Positions 24,612-32,973 are shown, counted from the stretch's first letter. The stretch: 50,266 bases of DNA from Streptomyces sp. ISL-66 (GCF_018614135.1 NZ_JAGGOW010000112.1:1-50266); one strand, 5' to 3'. Made by a program: numbers and translations. Notes: generated by a model not told the origin, from the letters alone.

Positions 24612-25991
24612 GTGAGGCGCCGTACGGCAATTTTGAGCGGCGGCGCCGCCGTGGTCGGAGCTCTGGGCTATACGGGCCTGCGGGCTTCACGGGATTCGGA
24701 CTCCTTCTCCGTCCGACAACTCGTCGACCGCGACCTCACGCTTCGCGACCCCGCCGCCTCCCCTTCGGCCCGCGCCGTCTTCCGGCTGCTCGCCGACCTG
24801 GAGAACGACGCGCGAACCGGGAACCCCCGCGCCACCGTCATCGGACAGCACGTCGAGCTCCAGAACGAACTCAACAATCCCGAATACGGCGACTACCAGG
24901 GATTGAAGCAGCCCGGTTATTACTACCGGAAGCCCGCCGACTTCACCGGCAAGTTCCCGGGATTCGTCGAGCTCGACCTCGGGCCCGGTTACGAGGCGGA
25001 AGGCTGGGGCGTGGACCGGCCCCGCCCCTACTCCTCGGCCTGGCCCTCCGGCCGCAAGGAATGGGCGTACGTCGACGACGTCGTCGACCTCGCGGCCGGC
25101 GTGTGGTCGGGTCTTCCGCGCGGCGACGACGGCACGTACAACAGGGACGGCAAGGAGAACCGCAGCGACGGCTCCGCCTCCGAGCTCCCCCCCAACGGCG
25201 GTGACCCGGCCGGTCTCGTCGGCATGTCCTTCCATCAGCCGTGGCCCGGCAGCAAGCTCAAGGGCTACCAGGAGACGCTGCGGCGCAATTCGCCGGCCGC
25301 CAAGGACTCCGGCTGGATCGACCGGCTGCTGACTCCGGGCACCGACGAGCACAAGGCGCTCCTCCTCGACCTCTCCTTCCTCGCCGACCACCTCGGTTAC
25401 CTCGCGTCGCACGACGTACCCGTGCTGCTGCGCCCGTACCACGAGATGAACGCCGGGGCCAAGGACGGCTTCTGGTGGTCCGGCCTCGCGCCCGAGCAGT
25501 ACAAGAAGCTTTGGCGGACGCTGTACGAACACCTGGTGAAGACCCGTGGTCTGCACAACCTCCTCTTCGTCTGGTCCCCGAACGCCTGGGACCACGTTCA
25601 CGGCAGCGAACCCTGGGACTACTACCCGGGCGAGCGCCACGTGGACCTCGTCGGCGTCGACGACTACAGCGGCAGTCCGCAGAAGCCCTTCGGCGGCGGT
25701 GTGTGGACCAAGAAGTGGTACGACGGCCTGGCCGACTACCGCAAGCCGCGGATGATGGCCGAGTCCTTCCACGTGCCGGTTTCCAGCGCCCAGCCCCGGA
25801 CGCTGGAGAAGACCCCGTGGGTGATCTGGACGGTGTGGGGCCAAGGCCTCACGCAGAAGAACCGGTCGGGCCCACAGGACATGAACACACCCGCCGACGT
25901 GGAGGCCACGTACGGCTCTCCGCGCGCCCTGACCGGAGGACCGGATTCGGGCGATGCGCGGCGGGTCTGGAAGTCACTGCGGCCGACGTGA
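24612..25991 (+). CDS. Secreted GH26-type beta-mannanase-like glycoside hydrolase
   Basis: 459 aa from GTG 24612, with AAGGAGGG at 6 nt. An N-terminal MRRRTAILSGGAAVV segment looks like a Tat-type or uncleaved signal anchor. The catalytic domain follows GH26: acid/base Glu278 in RPYHEMN and candidate nucleophile Glu384 in MAESFHV, with WSPNAWD and VDLVGVDDY typical of the barrel. GH26 is mainly endo-beta-1,4-mannanase. There is no carbohydrate-binding module, and the enzyme heads a locus with a polysaccharide synthase. A role in trimming or releasing the cell's own polymer is therefore as likely as plant mannan digestion. The 106-residue polar region before the barrel is unassigned. Confidence 0.85.
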   Translation: MRRRTAILSGGAAVVGALGYTGLRASRDSDSFSVRQLVDRDLTLRDPAASPSARAVFRLLADLENDARTGNPRATVIGQHVELQNELNNPEYGDYQGLKQPGYYYRKPADFTGKFPGFVELDLGPGYEAEGWGVDRPRPYSSAWPSGRKEWAYVDDVVDLAAGVWSGLPRGDDGTYNRDGKENRSDGSASELPPNGGDPAGLVGMSFHQPWPGSKLKGYQETLRRNSPAAKDSGWIDRLLTPGTDEHKALLLDLSFLADHLGYLASHDVPVLLRPYHEMNAGAKDGFWWSGLAPEQYKKLWRTLYEHLVKTRGLHNLLFVWSPNAWDHVHGSEPWDYYPGERHVDLVGVDDYSGSPQKPFGGGVWTKKWYDGLADYRKPRMMAESFHVPVSSAQPRTLEKTPWVIWTVWGQGLTQKNRSGPQDMNTPADVEATYGSPRALTGGPDSGDARRVWKSLRPT

Positions 25992-26024
25992 CGGGCACCG
26001 TCCCGGCAAGTTTTGCCCCCTGGG

Positions 26025-26034
26025 ACATCTGAAC
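26025..26034 (+). promoter_or_regulatory. Second copy of ACATCTGAAC motif
   Basis: Ten identical bases to 24516-24525, same orientation and nearly the same distance to the next start codon (96 versus 86 bp). Confidence 0.35.
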
Positions 26035-26060
26035 TCAACACTGCGCTGCGACAATGCGAA

Positions 26061-26088
26061 CGGTTGCGCGAGGGGAATCGCGCAACCG
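26061..26088 (+). terminator. Intercistronic hairpin between GH26 and membrane-protein genes
   Basis: Perfect 11-bp arms CGGTTGCGCGA / TCGCGCAACCG with a 6-nt loop. There is no T-run. It can terminate or attenuate the GH26 transcript, or protect its 3' end. Confidence 0.55.
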
Positions 26089-26130
26089 GCCAGTCCAGCT
26101 CCTGCTTGCCATCCCAGCTATTCAGACGAG

Positions 26131-26970
26131 GTGAGAGTCATATCCGGCACCACGGGTTCGGCCTCCGGCCGAGCTTCCCTCGAAGTACCGCGCATGCACC
26201 AGGTCGCCGCCTACATGGCCCTGGCCTGGGCGGCAGTGCTGCTCTGCTGGGCCTCGTACAGCTGCTTCTGGCAGGTCGGCATCGCCGACTTCGCCAAGGG
26301 CATCGTCTACTACGGGCTCAGTGACGGCTCCGGCCGGGCGGACACCGCGAACCTGAACTGGGCCGTGGTGTACATCATCGCGGGCCTGCTGATCCTGCGG
26401 GCCAACTCCTGGGCGCGCGGCCTCGCCTGTGGCGCCGCGCTCATCGAGGGCTACAACAGGCTGCGCAGCCTCACCGGCGCCCTGTTCGACAGTCGCCAGC
26501 AGGGCTGGTTCCTGGACACCACCGAGGGCAACCTGAAGCTGGCGACGTTCAGCGCCGGGGTCCTCATCACCACGACGCTGGTGTTCCTGCTGATCAAGGA
26601 AGCCGCCGTCTACGAGCCGTGGGTGCCGCCGACCAACCGGTGGACCCAGCAGGCCCAGGAAGCCCAGCTGGCCCACCAGGCGCAGCAGGCCCAGCAGCTC
26701 CAGCCGCAGGCGCAGCAGTTCCCGCCGCAGGGCCAGCAGGTCCCGCCGCAGGGTCCGTACGGCTCTCCGCCGCCCCAGGGCAACTACGGGTACCCGCAAC
26801 AGGGCCACTACGGCTATCCGCAGCAGGGCCAGCAGGCGCCTCCGAGCCCGCAGGCGCCGCAGGCCCCGCAGGCGCCCGGCCAGTTCCCGAACCCGTATCA
26901 GAACCCGCAGCAGCCCGCTGCCCCTTATCCCGGATCGCAGCCGCCGCAGTCGCCGCCCCCCGGCAACTAG
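26131..26970 (+). CDS. Four-helix membrane protein with Gln/Pro-rich tail, unknown function
   Basis: 279 aa if started at GTG 26131; an ATG at 26191 just before the first helix is the alternative, and neither has a strong ribosome site. Four hydrophobic segments can be placed (about 22-48, 72-92, 98-118, 135-157), for example AVVYIIAGLLILRA and FSAGVLITTTLVFLLI. The remaining 105 residues are a disordered-looking tail of Gln, Pro, Ala, Gly and Tyr with repeated QQAQQ, GYPQQG and QAPQAP units, probably cytoplasmic. I do not recognise the family. It lies 42 bp before the synthase gene, so a role as partner, scaffold or c-di-nucleotide-independent regulator of the synthase is conceivable. That is inference only. 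Confidence 0.85.
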   Translation: MRVISGTTGSASGRASLEVPRMHQVAAYMALAWAAVLLCWASYSCFWQVGIADFAKGIVYYGLSDGSGRADTANLNWAVVYIIAGLLILRANSWARGLACGAALIEGYNRLRSLTGALFDSRQQGWFLDTTEGNLKLATFSAGVLITTTLVFLLIKEAAVYEPWVPPTNRWTQQAQEAQLAHQAQQAQQLQPQAQQFPPQGQQVPPQGPYGSPPPQGNYGYPQQGHYGYPQQGQQAPPSPQAPQAPQAPGQFPNPYQNPQQPAAPYPGSQPPQSPPPGN

Positions 26971-27012
26971 CCGCCGGCTCGTTCCATGTCGCCCCACTCG
27001 GAGAACCGTTCA

Positions 27013-28458
27013 ATGACCGCCACCACCCCGGAGCATTCGTCCACCCGGCATGGCGCCAGGATGACGCAGCGCCACGCCTCGTGGAAGCCCGGCATCCTGC
27101 CGTTCCTCCTCCCGTTCCTGGTTCTGCTCGCCTTCGGTATGTGGTCGTACCTGCCGAACAGCACCCCGATGGCATGGGTGCTGACGATCGTGTGGTCGCT
27201 GCCCGTGGTGGGCGTGATGGTCGGTCTCCAGGGCGCGCTCCTGATCCGGCGCCGGGTGAAGCGCTCCGACGAGATGGTTCCGGCGGCCCCCGTCGAACAG
27301 GACTTCCTGATCGCCCTGGTGCCGACCATCGGGCGGCACGACACCTACCCGGCGCTGGAGCGGTCGGTCCTGTCGTACGTGGACCACCTGCCCCAGTACT
27401 TCCCGCACATGCGCGTCGACGTACTCACCGAAGAGGGCTGCGAGGCGGCGGAGCGGATCCAGGCGCTGGAGGACCGGAGCCCGCTGATCCGCGTCGTCAC
27501 CGTGCCGAAGGCGTACGCCACCCCCAACGGCACCCGCTTCAAGGCCCGTGCCAACCACTACTCGCACGAGCTGCGCATCGCCGAGGAGGAGGCCCTGGAG
27601 AACGTCTGGGTCCTCCACATGGACGACGACACCGCGGTCGGTCCCGACACCTCGGCCGCCGTCGCCCAGTTCATCAACCGGCAGCGCAGGGCGCACCCGG
27701 ACGAGACCAAGCACATGGCGCAGGGCATCCTGACGTACCCGCGCGAGAACGCGGTCAACATGTTCACCTGGCTCGCCGACGCGGTGCGTCCCGCCGACGA
27801 CATCGCCCGCTTCCGCGCGCTGACCGGCACGGGCACCCCCGTGGCGGGCGTACACGGCGAGCTGCTCCTGTTGCGCGCCAACATCGAGGCGACCATCGGC
27901 TGGGACTTCGGTCCGAAGGCCATCGTCGAGGACGCCCAGCTGGCCCTGAACTTCTGCCGCATGTACCCGGGGCGCAGCGACTGGTTCAACGGCCGCTGCT
28001 ACGGCGCTTCGCCGGCCACCGCCCGTGACTTCATCAAGCAGCGCGAGCGCTGGGCCTGGGGCCTGGTGGCCCTCTGCTTCAACCGGACCATTCCGCTGCG
28101 CTACCGCTGGTTCCTCTCGATCTGCGTGACCACCTGGATCCTCGGCCCGCTCCAGCACATCGGCGCGATCCTGCTCATCGCATGGTTCACCGGGAACATG
28201 AACACCTCGCCGGTCGCCCAGTCCGTCGTTGTGCTGTGGTCGCTCAACTTCGCCTACGTGGTCTGGACGTACTGGGAGGGCCTGCGGCTGAACGCGCTGG
28301 TCTCCATCAGCGGCCGGCGCAAGTGGTGGGAGCCCATCGTCGTCGTAGGCCTCATACCCCTGTTCTCGATCCTGGAAGGGCTCGGCGGATTCCGCGGATT
28401 CATCAAGTTCGTGCGGCGCGAAGAGAACAAGTTCGTCGTCATCGCCAAGCCCGCCTGA
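27013..28458 (+). CDS. Processive membrane glycosyltransferase, family 2 (mannan/Egghead-like synthase candidate)
   Basis: 481 aa. ATG 27013 is chosen because GGAG lies 9-10 nt upstream; an in-frame ATG at 26986 lacks one. Two N-terminal helices (about 27-75), a cytoplasmic GT-A domain, and three to four C-terminal helices. The catalytic series is complete: substrate Lys/Arg in TRFKARANHY, Asp204-206 in HMDDDT, Glu306-Asp307 in IVEDAQL, and Gln343-x-x-Arg346-Trp347 in QRERW. That set is typical of synthases that elongate and export a beta-linked polymer. The pattern recalls the animal beta-mannosyltransferases Egghead/BRE-3 more than cellulose synthase. Flanking mannanase-type hydrolases and a nucleotidyltransferase favour a mannose-containing product. 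There is no PilZ domain. Confidence 0.88.
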   Translation: MTATTPEHSSTRHGARMTQRHASWKPGILPFLLPFLVLLAFGMWSYLPNSTPMAWVLTIVWSLPVVGVMVGLQGALLIRRRVKRSDEMVPAAPVEQDFLIALVPTIGRHDTYPALERSVLSYVDHLPQYFPHMRVDVLTEEGCEAAERIQALEDRSPLIRVVTVPKAYATPNGTRFKARANHYSHELRIAEEEALENVWVLHMDDDTAVGPDTSAAVAQFINRQRRAHPDETKHMAQGILTYPRENAVNMFTWLADAVRPADDIARFRALTGTGTPVAGVHGELLLLRANIEATIGWDFGPKAIVEDAQLALNFCRMYPGRSDWFNGRCYGASPATARDFIKQRERWAWGLVALCFNRTIPLRYRWFLSICVTTWILGPLQHIGAILLIAWFTGNMNTSPVAQSVVVLWSLNFAYVVWTYWEGLRLNALVSISGRRKWWEPIVVVGLIPLFSILEGLGGFRGFIKFVRREENKFVVIAKPA

Positions 28459-28483
28459 CCCTTCCCCCAGGAACCTCACTCCC

Positions 28484-29731
28484 ATGACACGCTCTCGCAT
28501 CCCCCTCCTCGCGGTCTTCCCGGTCACCGTCATCACCGGCGTGATCATCGCGCCGCTGCTGTTCGGCAACCACCCCCTGCGGTGGTCGGCCGGTTCCGCC
28601 ATGCCCCATCTGGTCGTGAACGACGAGCAGATCCGTGCGGAAGCGGCGCTCAAGAAGGCGAGCGGCGAGGAGAAGCCGTCCGCCGAGGCCGCTGCCGCCG
28701 ACGCGGCCGCGGCCGCGGTCGCGGCGGCTCCGACGGTCAAGGCCGACAAGCCGTGGAAGGCCGGCATGCCGCAATGGGGCGTGCAGATCTACTGGGAGGA
28801 CAACCCCGAGCAGAACGCCGCCTACCTCACGGAGAAGGCGAAGCTGCAGGCGAAGTACCTGGTCGACCTGAAGGCGAACTCGGTCTCGGTCTCCTTCCCC
28901 TTCTACACCGGTACCAGCACATCGACGAAGACGGAGGCCGGCCCCAAGACGCCGAGCCCCGAACGCCTCGAAACCGTGCTCCAGGTGTTCCAGGAGGCGG
29001 GGCTGCGCACCACCCTGCGCCCGCTGATGGACGAGAAGTCCCTCGGCGGCATGCCCAACTGGCGCGGCAACATCAAGCCGTCCGACCGGGACGCCTGGTT
29101 CGCCTCGTACAAGAAGTTCCTCGGCCCGTACCTGACCGTGGCGGAGAAGCACAAGGTCGCCTCCTTCACGCTGGGCACCGAGCTCAACACCCTGGAGGGC
29201 GACCCCCGCTGGAAGCCGCTCGCCACCGCGGCGGAGAAGATCTACTCGGGCGAGATCGGCTACGACGCCAACTACGACAACTACGTGGCGGGGCGGATCA
29301 ACATGCCGGTCGAACAGCTGGGTGTCGACGCCTACTTCCCCGTGAAGGTGCCCGACGACGCTCCGGTGGACACCTTGGTCAAGGGCTGGAACGAGTGGCT
29401 GGACAAGAAGACGACCGGCGCCCTCCCCGAGATCGTGATCTCCGAGGCCGGTATCGGCGCGATGACGGGCGCCTACCACTTGCCGGGGGACTTCTACACC
29501 ACGCGCGCCCTCAACACCCAGGTGCAGGCCAACTGGTACGACGCCGTCTGCCGGGTCGTCAAGCAGCGCAAGATGAAGGGCGTCTACTGGTGGTCGATCT
29601 ACTTCGACGACAACCCGCTGGCCAAGCCGGACGACAGCGCGTCGCGCCTTCACTTCGCCGGGCGTCCGGACACCGAAAAGGTCATCCGGGACTGCTTCGG
29701 CTCGGACTACGCCCTGACCCCCAAGCCCTGA
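28484..29731 (+). CDS. Membrane-anchored GH113-like glycoside hydrolase
   Basis: 415 aa from ATG 28484, 25 bp after the synthase gene. One N-terminal helix (about 8-28, LLAVFPVTVITGVIIAPLLF) anchors or exports it. A charged, Ala-rich linker (50-80) follows, then a clan GH-A barrel. Catalytic candidates are acid/base Glu233 in LGTELN and nucleophile Glu321 in VISEAGI, with an aromatic strand GVYWWSIYF. GH113 contains endo-beta-1,4-mannanases. A hydrolase coded in the middle of a synthase operon is the usual arrangement for polymer-editing enzymes (compare the endoglucanase of cellulose operons). Family assignment is by motif and order only. Confidence 0.82.
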   Translation: MTRSRIPLLAVFPVTVITGVIIAPLLFGNHPLRWSAGSAMPHLVVNDEQIRAEAALKKASGEEKPSAEAAAADAAAAAVAAAPTVKADKPWKAGMPQWGVQIYWEDNPEQNAAYLTEKAKLQAKYLVDLKANSVSVSFPFYTGTSTSTKTEAGPKTPSPERLETVLQVFQEAGLRTTLRPLMDEKSLGGMPNWRGNIKPSDRDAWFASYKKFLGPYLTVAEKHKVASFTLGTELNTLEGDPRWKPLATAAEKIYSGEIGYDANYDNYVAGRINMPVEQLGVDAYFPVKVPDDAPVDTLVKGWNEWLDKKTTGALPEIVISEAGIGAMTGAYHLPGDFYTTRALNTQVQANWYDAVCRVVKQRKMKGVYWWSIYFDDNPLAKPDDSASRLHFAGRPDTEKVIRDCFGSDYALTPKP

Positions 29732-29805
29732 CACACCTCTCGGCTCCTTGGTCGCGCACGTGACCCGACGAGCGTCGCACCTCCTGACCAAAGGCAGAAT
29801 CTGAA

Positions 29806-30894
29806 ATGAGCGAGGCGATCCTCCTCGTCGGCGGCAAGGGCACTCGACTGCGCCCGCTGACTGTTTTCACCCCCAAGCCCCTGCTGCGGGTGGCGGGCGT
29901 ACCGTTCCTCACCCACCAGCTGGCCCGCGCGGCGAAGGCCGGGGTCACCCGGATCGTCCTCGCCACCTCCTACCTCGCCGAGCTCTTCGAGCAGGAGTAC
30001 GGCGACGGTTCCGGTCTCGGCCTGGAGCTGGTGTACGTCACCGAGAAGGAGCCCCTCGGCACAGGCGGCGCGATACGCAACGCCGCCGAGCACCTCACGA
30101 GTGCGCCGGGTGACCCGGTCCTGGTGTTCAACGGGGACATCCTCTCCGGCCTCGACATCGCCGCCCTGCGGGACGGCCACAAGGCGTCCGGCGCCGACGT
30201 GAGCCTCCACCTGACCCGGGTCGCCGACCCGCGGGCCTTCGGCCTGGTGCCGACCGGCCCCGACGGCCGCGTACTGGCGTTCCTGGAAAAGCCGGAGACC
30301 CAGGAACAGATCATCACCGACCAGATCAACGCGGGCTGCTACGTCTTCACCCGCTCGGTCATCGACACCATCCCGGCCGGCCGCGAGGTGTCCGTCGAAC
30401 GCGAGACCTTCCCCGGCCTGCTGGCCTCCGGCGGCTACCTGCGCGGCGTCGCCGACGACAGCTACTGGCTGGACCTCGGCACCCCCGCGGCCTTCGTCAA
30501 GGGATCGGCCGACCTCGTACGCGGCCTGATCGACTCCCCCGCCCTGCCCGGCCCCGTCGGCGAGGCACTGGTCCTGTCCGGCGCCCGGGTGCACGAGCAG
30601 GCCGTCCTGAGCGGCGGCACGGTCGTCTGCGAGGGCGCCGTGGTCGAGGCCGGTGCCGAAGTCGACGGCAGCGTCGTCCTGCCGGGCGCCGTGGTCGCGC
30701 GGGGCGCCCGCGTGCACCGCTCCGTGGTCGGCCGCCAGGCCTCCGTGGGCGCCGGTTCCGCGGTGCGCGAGGCCGTCGTCGGCGACGGCGCGGAGGTGGG
30801 CCCGTACAACGAACTGCCCGCCGGCGTGCGGATCGACTGCGGTGTCAGCCTGCCCGCCCAGGCCGTCCGCGTCTCCGCGCCGGTCATGGCCTGA
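29806..30894 (+). CDS. Sugar-1-phosphate nucleotidyltransferase, probably mannose-1-phosphate guanylyltransferase
   Basis: 362 aa. Nucleotidyltransferase domain (1-235) with GGKGTRLRPLT, VFNGDIL, and LEKPE. It is followed by a left-handed beta-helix of imperfect hexapeptides rich in Val, Gly and Ala (about 245-345, VVEAGAEVDGSVVLPGAVV-like). This two-domain plan is that of actinobacterial GDP-mannose pyrophosphorylases; glucose-1-phosphate enzymes share it, so the base and sugar are not proven. It would supply the activated sugar for the synthase two genes upstream. The 74-bp gap before it is longer than within the rest of the locus. A very strong terminator follows. Confidence 0.88.
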   Translation: MSEAILLVGGKGTRLRPLTVFTPKPLLRVAGVPFLTHQLARAAKAGVTRIVLATSYLAELFEQEYGDGSGLGLELVYVTEKEPLGTGGAIRNAAEHLTSAPGDPVLVFNGDILSGLDIAALRDGHKASGADVSLHLTRVADPRAFGLVPTGPDGRVLAFLEKPETQEQIITDQINAGCYVFTRSVIDTIPAGREVSVERETFPGLLASGGYLRGVADDSYWLDLGTPAAFVKGSADLVRGLIDSPALPGPVGEALVLSGARVHEQAVLSGGTVVCEGAVVEAGAEVDGSVVLPGAVVARGARVHRSVVGRQASVGAGSAVREAVVGDGAEVGPYNELPAGVRIDCGVSLPAQAVRVSAPVMA

Positions 30895-30900
30895 CACTTC

Positions 30901-30963
30901 CCCGCGGACAGCCGAGCGGCTCCCCACCCTGACCGGGTGGGGAGCCGCTCTGCTGTCCGCGGG
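30901..30963 (+). terminator. Very strong terminator ending the polysaccharide locus
   Basis: Two stacked perfect stems: outer 12 bp (30901-30912 with 30952-30963) and inner 15 bp (30915-30929 with 30935-30949), separated only by a 2/2 mismatch, with a 5-nt loop. It starts 6 bp after the nucleotidyltransferase stop and also faces the convergent lipoprotein gene. Confidence 0.9.
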
Positions 30964-30986
30964 CTCTCGCCCCGTACGGTCAGTGC

Positions 30987-31517
30987 TCAGTCGACGCCGC
31001 TGAGGTAGACCCGGCTGGTGCGGTCGTCGACCTGCGCCACCGCGACCTTCAGCCAGTTGAGGTTGTCCTCGCACGGCGCGCACACCTGGCCTTCGCGGAC
31101 CCTCGCCAGCAGATCGGGCTCCGGCAACCCGAGGTGCGAGAACGGCGTCGATGGGTTCGTACTGCGGGCGAGTGGCTGTTCCCGCAGGCCGAGCGGTCGC
31201 TCCGGCTTCAGCTGTGCGACGAACTCGTCCACCTCGTCTTTGGGGAGGACGAACGCCATGATCAGGCCGTCGTCCTGCAGACCCTCCAAGTGCGCGGCCT
31301 TCGCCTCCGTTGCCGCGGCGGGCAACTGCACCTGCAGCGTCTTGGCGACCGACGCCACGGTGGCCCCGTCCACCCAGTGCGACACTTGCCCCGATGAGCG
31401 GTCCGGCGCCGGGGGGCCGTTCCCCTTCATCCCCGAGCACCCGGCCACTAGCCCGGTGAGCAGGGCCACCCCGCCGACCAGCGCCGGACGCCACCTGCTT
31501 CGTGGCTCCAAGCTCAC
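30987..31517 (-). CDS. Lipoprotein of a WXG-like cassette, unknown function
   Basis: 176 aa from GTG 31517, overlapping the TGA of the preceding gene by 4 bp. The N-terminus has RSRWR, a hydrophobic stretch and the lipobox LVAGC with Cys27, so it is exported and lipid-anchored. The mature part has no domain I recognise; it contains a late CAPCEDN motif (CxxC) followed by WLKVAVAQVDD. As the third gene of a cassette with two WXG-like proteins it could be an immunity or docking component; this is inference. Base composition is lower in GC than in the flanking core genes. Confidence 0.85.
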   Translation of the reverse strand: MSLEPRSRWRPALVGGVALLTGLVAGCSGMKGNGPPAPDRSSGQVSHWVDGATVASVAKTLQVQLPAAATEAKAAHLEGLQDDGLIMAFVLPKDEVDEFVAQLKPERPLGLREQPLARSTNPSTPFSHLGLPEPDLLARVREGQVCAPCEDNLNWLKVAVAQVDDRTSRVYLSGVD

Positions 31518-32959
31518 CGGGCGTCTCCGTTCCGGCCGATGTCGGTACGTGTGCCGTCCCGTCCCGGTTCCTTCGGATCGGGCCAGGCGCCGCCCGTACT
31601 CATGTCGTGCTGCTGCACCGAACTGCTTCCCCTCATGTCGAATTCCCTGGCCTGTCCCGTCGTGTGCATTCGGGCCATATCGGCGTCGGTCACCGTGGTC
31701 GGACCGATGGGCGTGGCTTTGCCGGGGTCCCAGTTGTACCGGTCCCACACATTGACCTGATAGTCGATGCTGACCTGCGGCTTGCCGTCCGGTCCCGGCA
31801 CCGCCGTCACGACGCCCGTGGTGTTCGTCATGGCGCTGCCCACGGCCAGGTACCAGTTCGCTGTGCCGTCCGGGCCCTTGTCGTGGGTGTATCCCTCACC
31901 TGCGGTCTCCACGGGGATCGCGACGGGCTTGCCGCCCGACTGCGCGAAAGCGTCCAGCGCCTGGCGGCGCCATTCGTCCTCCTGCTTGCCGCGCGTCACC
32001 GCCGACACGTCACGCAGGACCGTGTCGTCCCCGTCGCTCAGCATCCTGTCGACATCGAGGTCGAGGGTCTTGCCGGTCCCGTTCAGATAGTGGTCCATGT
32101 GCCGGGCCGCATCCGTCTTGCCGATGAAGTCACCGCTGTTCGAGATCCCGTTGGCCTGGAACTCCTTCCAGTAGTCCCCGAAGCCGGGTGAATCGACGTC
32201 GTACCGCCCCGCCCCGTCGTCAGCGGCCACCCGCTTCACCGAAGGGGTCAACAGGCCGGCGGCCAGCAGCTCGTCCTTGTGCTGCGTCCAGAGCTGCGCG
32301 CGCGACTCAGGACTCAGGGACTGCCACAACCGCTGCAACTCCTTGCGCTGCTTGCCGTCGGCGTCTTCTCCCAGACCGGCGAGTTTCAGGGCGCGGGGCA
32401 GCATGTCCTGGTCGAGCGACGTGTACGACGCGTGGCCCGCGTTGGTCGGATCACCGCCGTGGCTCGCGCGCAGCGCCCGTACCGCAGCCGCGTCCACCTC
32501 GGAGGCGTGGCTCACGATCCCGGTCAGCGTGTCGGCGTACCACTGCATCATGTCGCGTTTCCTCTGCCCGGGCCCGTCCACCTCGCAGACAACGGCATCC
32601 GCGATCACCACGGTCCCGTCCGGGCGTCCGGTGACGCTGAAGCCCTCTTCCTTGGCCTCGGCGGTCACGCTCCTGGCCTGCTGCTGGATGCTCTTCAGCT
32701 CGGTGTGCGCGTCATCGAGGACACTGAAGATGCTCCGCGCCTCCGCGTGGAGGTCAGCGAACTCCTTCACCGTCTTGCCGACGAACTCCCGGGTCACGCC
32801 CGCGTTGACGCCCTCCCAACGGGCCGTCTCCGCCTTCGCCTTCATACCGTCGCGGGCCTCGCCGCCGAGCCGCTGCATCTCCCCGGCCACGCGCTTCCAG
32901 TCAGCGACCGCCGCACCCAGTTTGCCGAGGTCGACTTCCATGAGCTCGCTGTAGTTCAC
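31514..32959 (-). CDS. WXG-like large protein, possible type VII-associated effector
   Basis: 481 aa from GTG 32959 with GGAGGAG at 6 nt. The first 125 residues form a helical WXG100-like region: ARWEG (Trp48-x-Gly50), then long heptad-like helices (FADLHAEARSIFSVLDDAHTEL). The middle part (130-330) is polar and helical. The last 130 residues are beta-rich with a conserved-looking block (VNVWDRYNWD, then MARMHTTGQAREFDM). I recall this ending from many Streptomyces proteins of unknown function. No signal peptide, as expected for type VII substrates. No nuclease or other toxin motif is visible, so effector status is unproven. Confidence 0.85.
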   Translation of the reverse strand: MNYSELMEVDLGKLGAAVADWKRVAGEMQRLGGEARDGMKAKAETARWEGVNAGVTREFVGKTVKEFADLHAEARSIFSVLDDAHTELKSIQQQARSVTAEAKEEGFSVTGRPDGTVVIADAVVCEVDGPGQRKRDMMQWYADTLTGIVSHASEVDAAAVRALRASHGGDPTNAGHASYTSLDQDMLPRALKLAGLGEDADGKQRKELQRLWQSLSPESRAQLWTQHKDELLAAGLLTPSVKRVAADDGAGRYDVDSPGFGDYWKEFQANGISNSGDFIGKTDAARHMDHYLNGTGKTLDLDVDRMLSDGDDTVLRDVSAVTRGKQEDEWRRQALDAFAQSGGKPVAIPVETAGEGYTHDKGPDGTANWYLAVGSAMTNTTGVVTAVPGPDGKPQVSIDYQVNVWDRYNWDPGKATPIGPTTVTDADMARMHTTGQAREFDMRGSSSVQQHDMSTGGAWPDPKEPGRDGTRTDIGRNGDAR

Positions 32960-32973
32960 GGGCTGCTCCTCCC

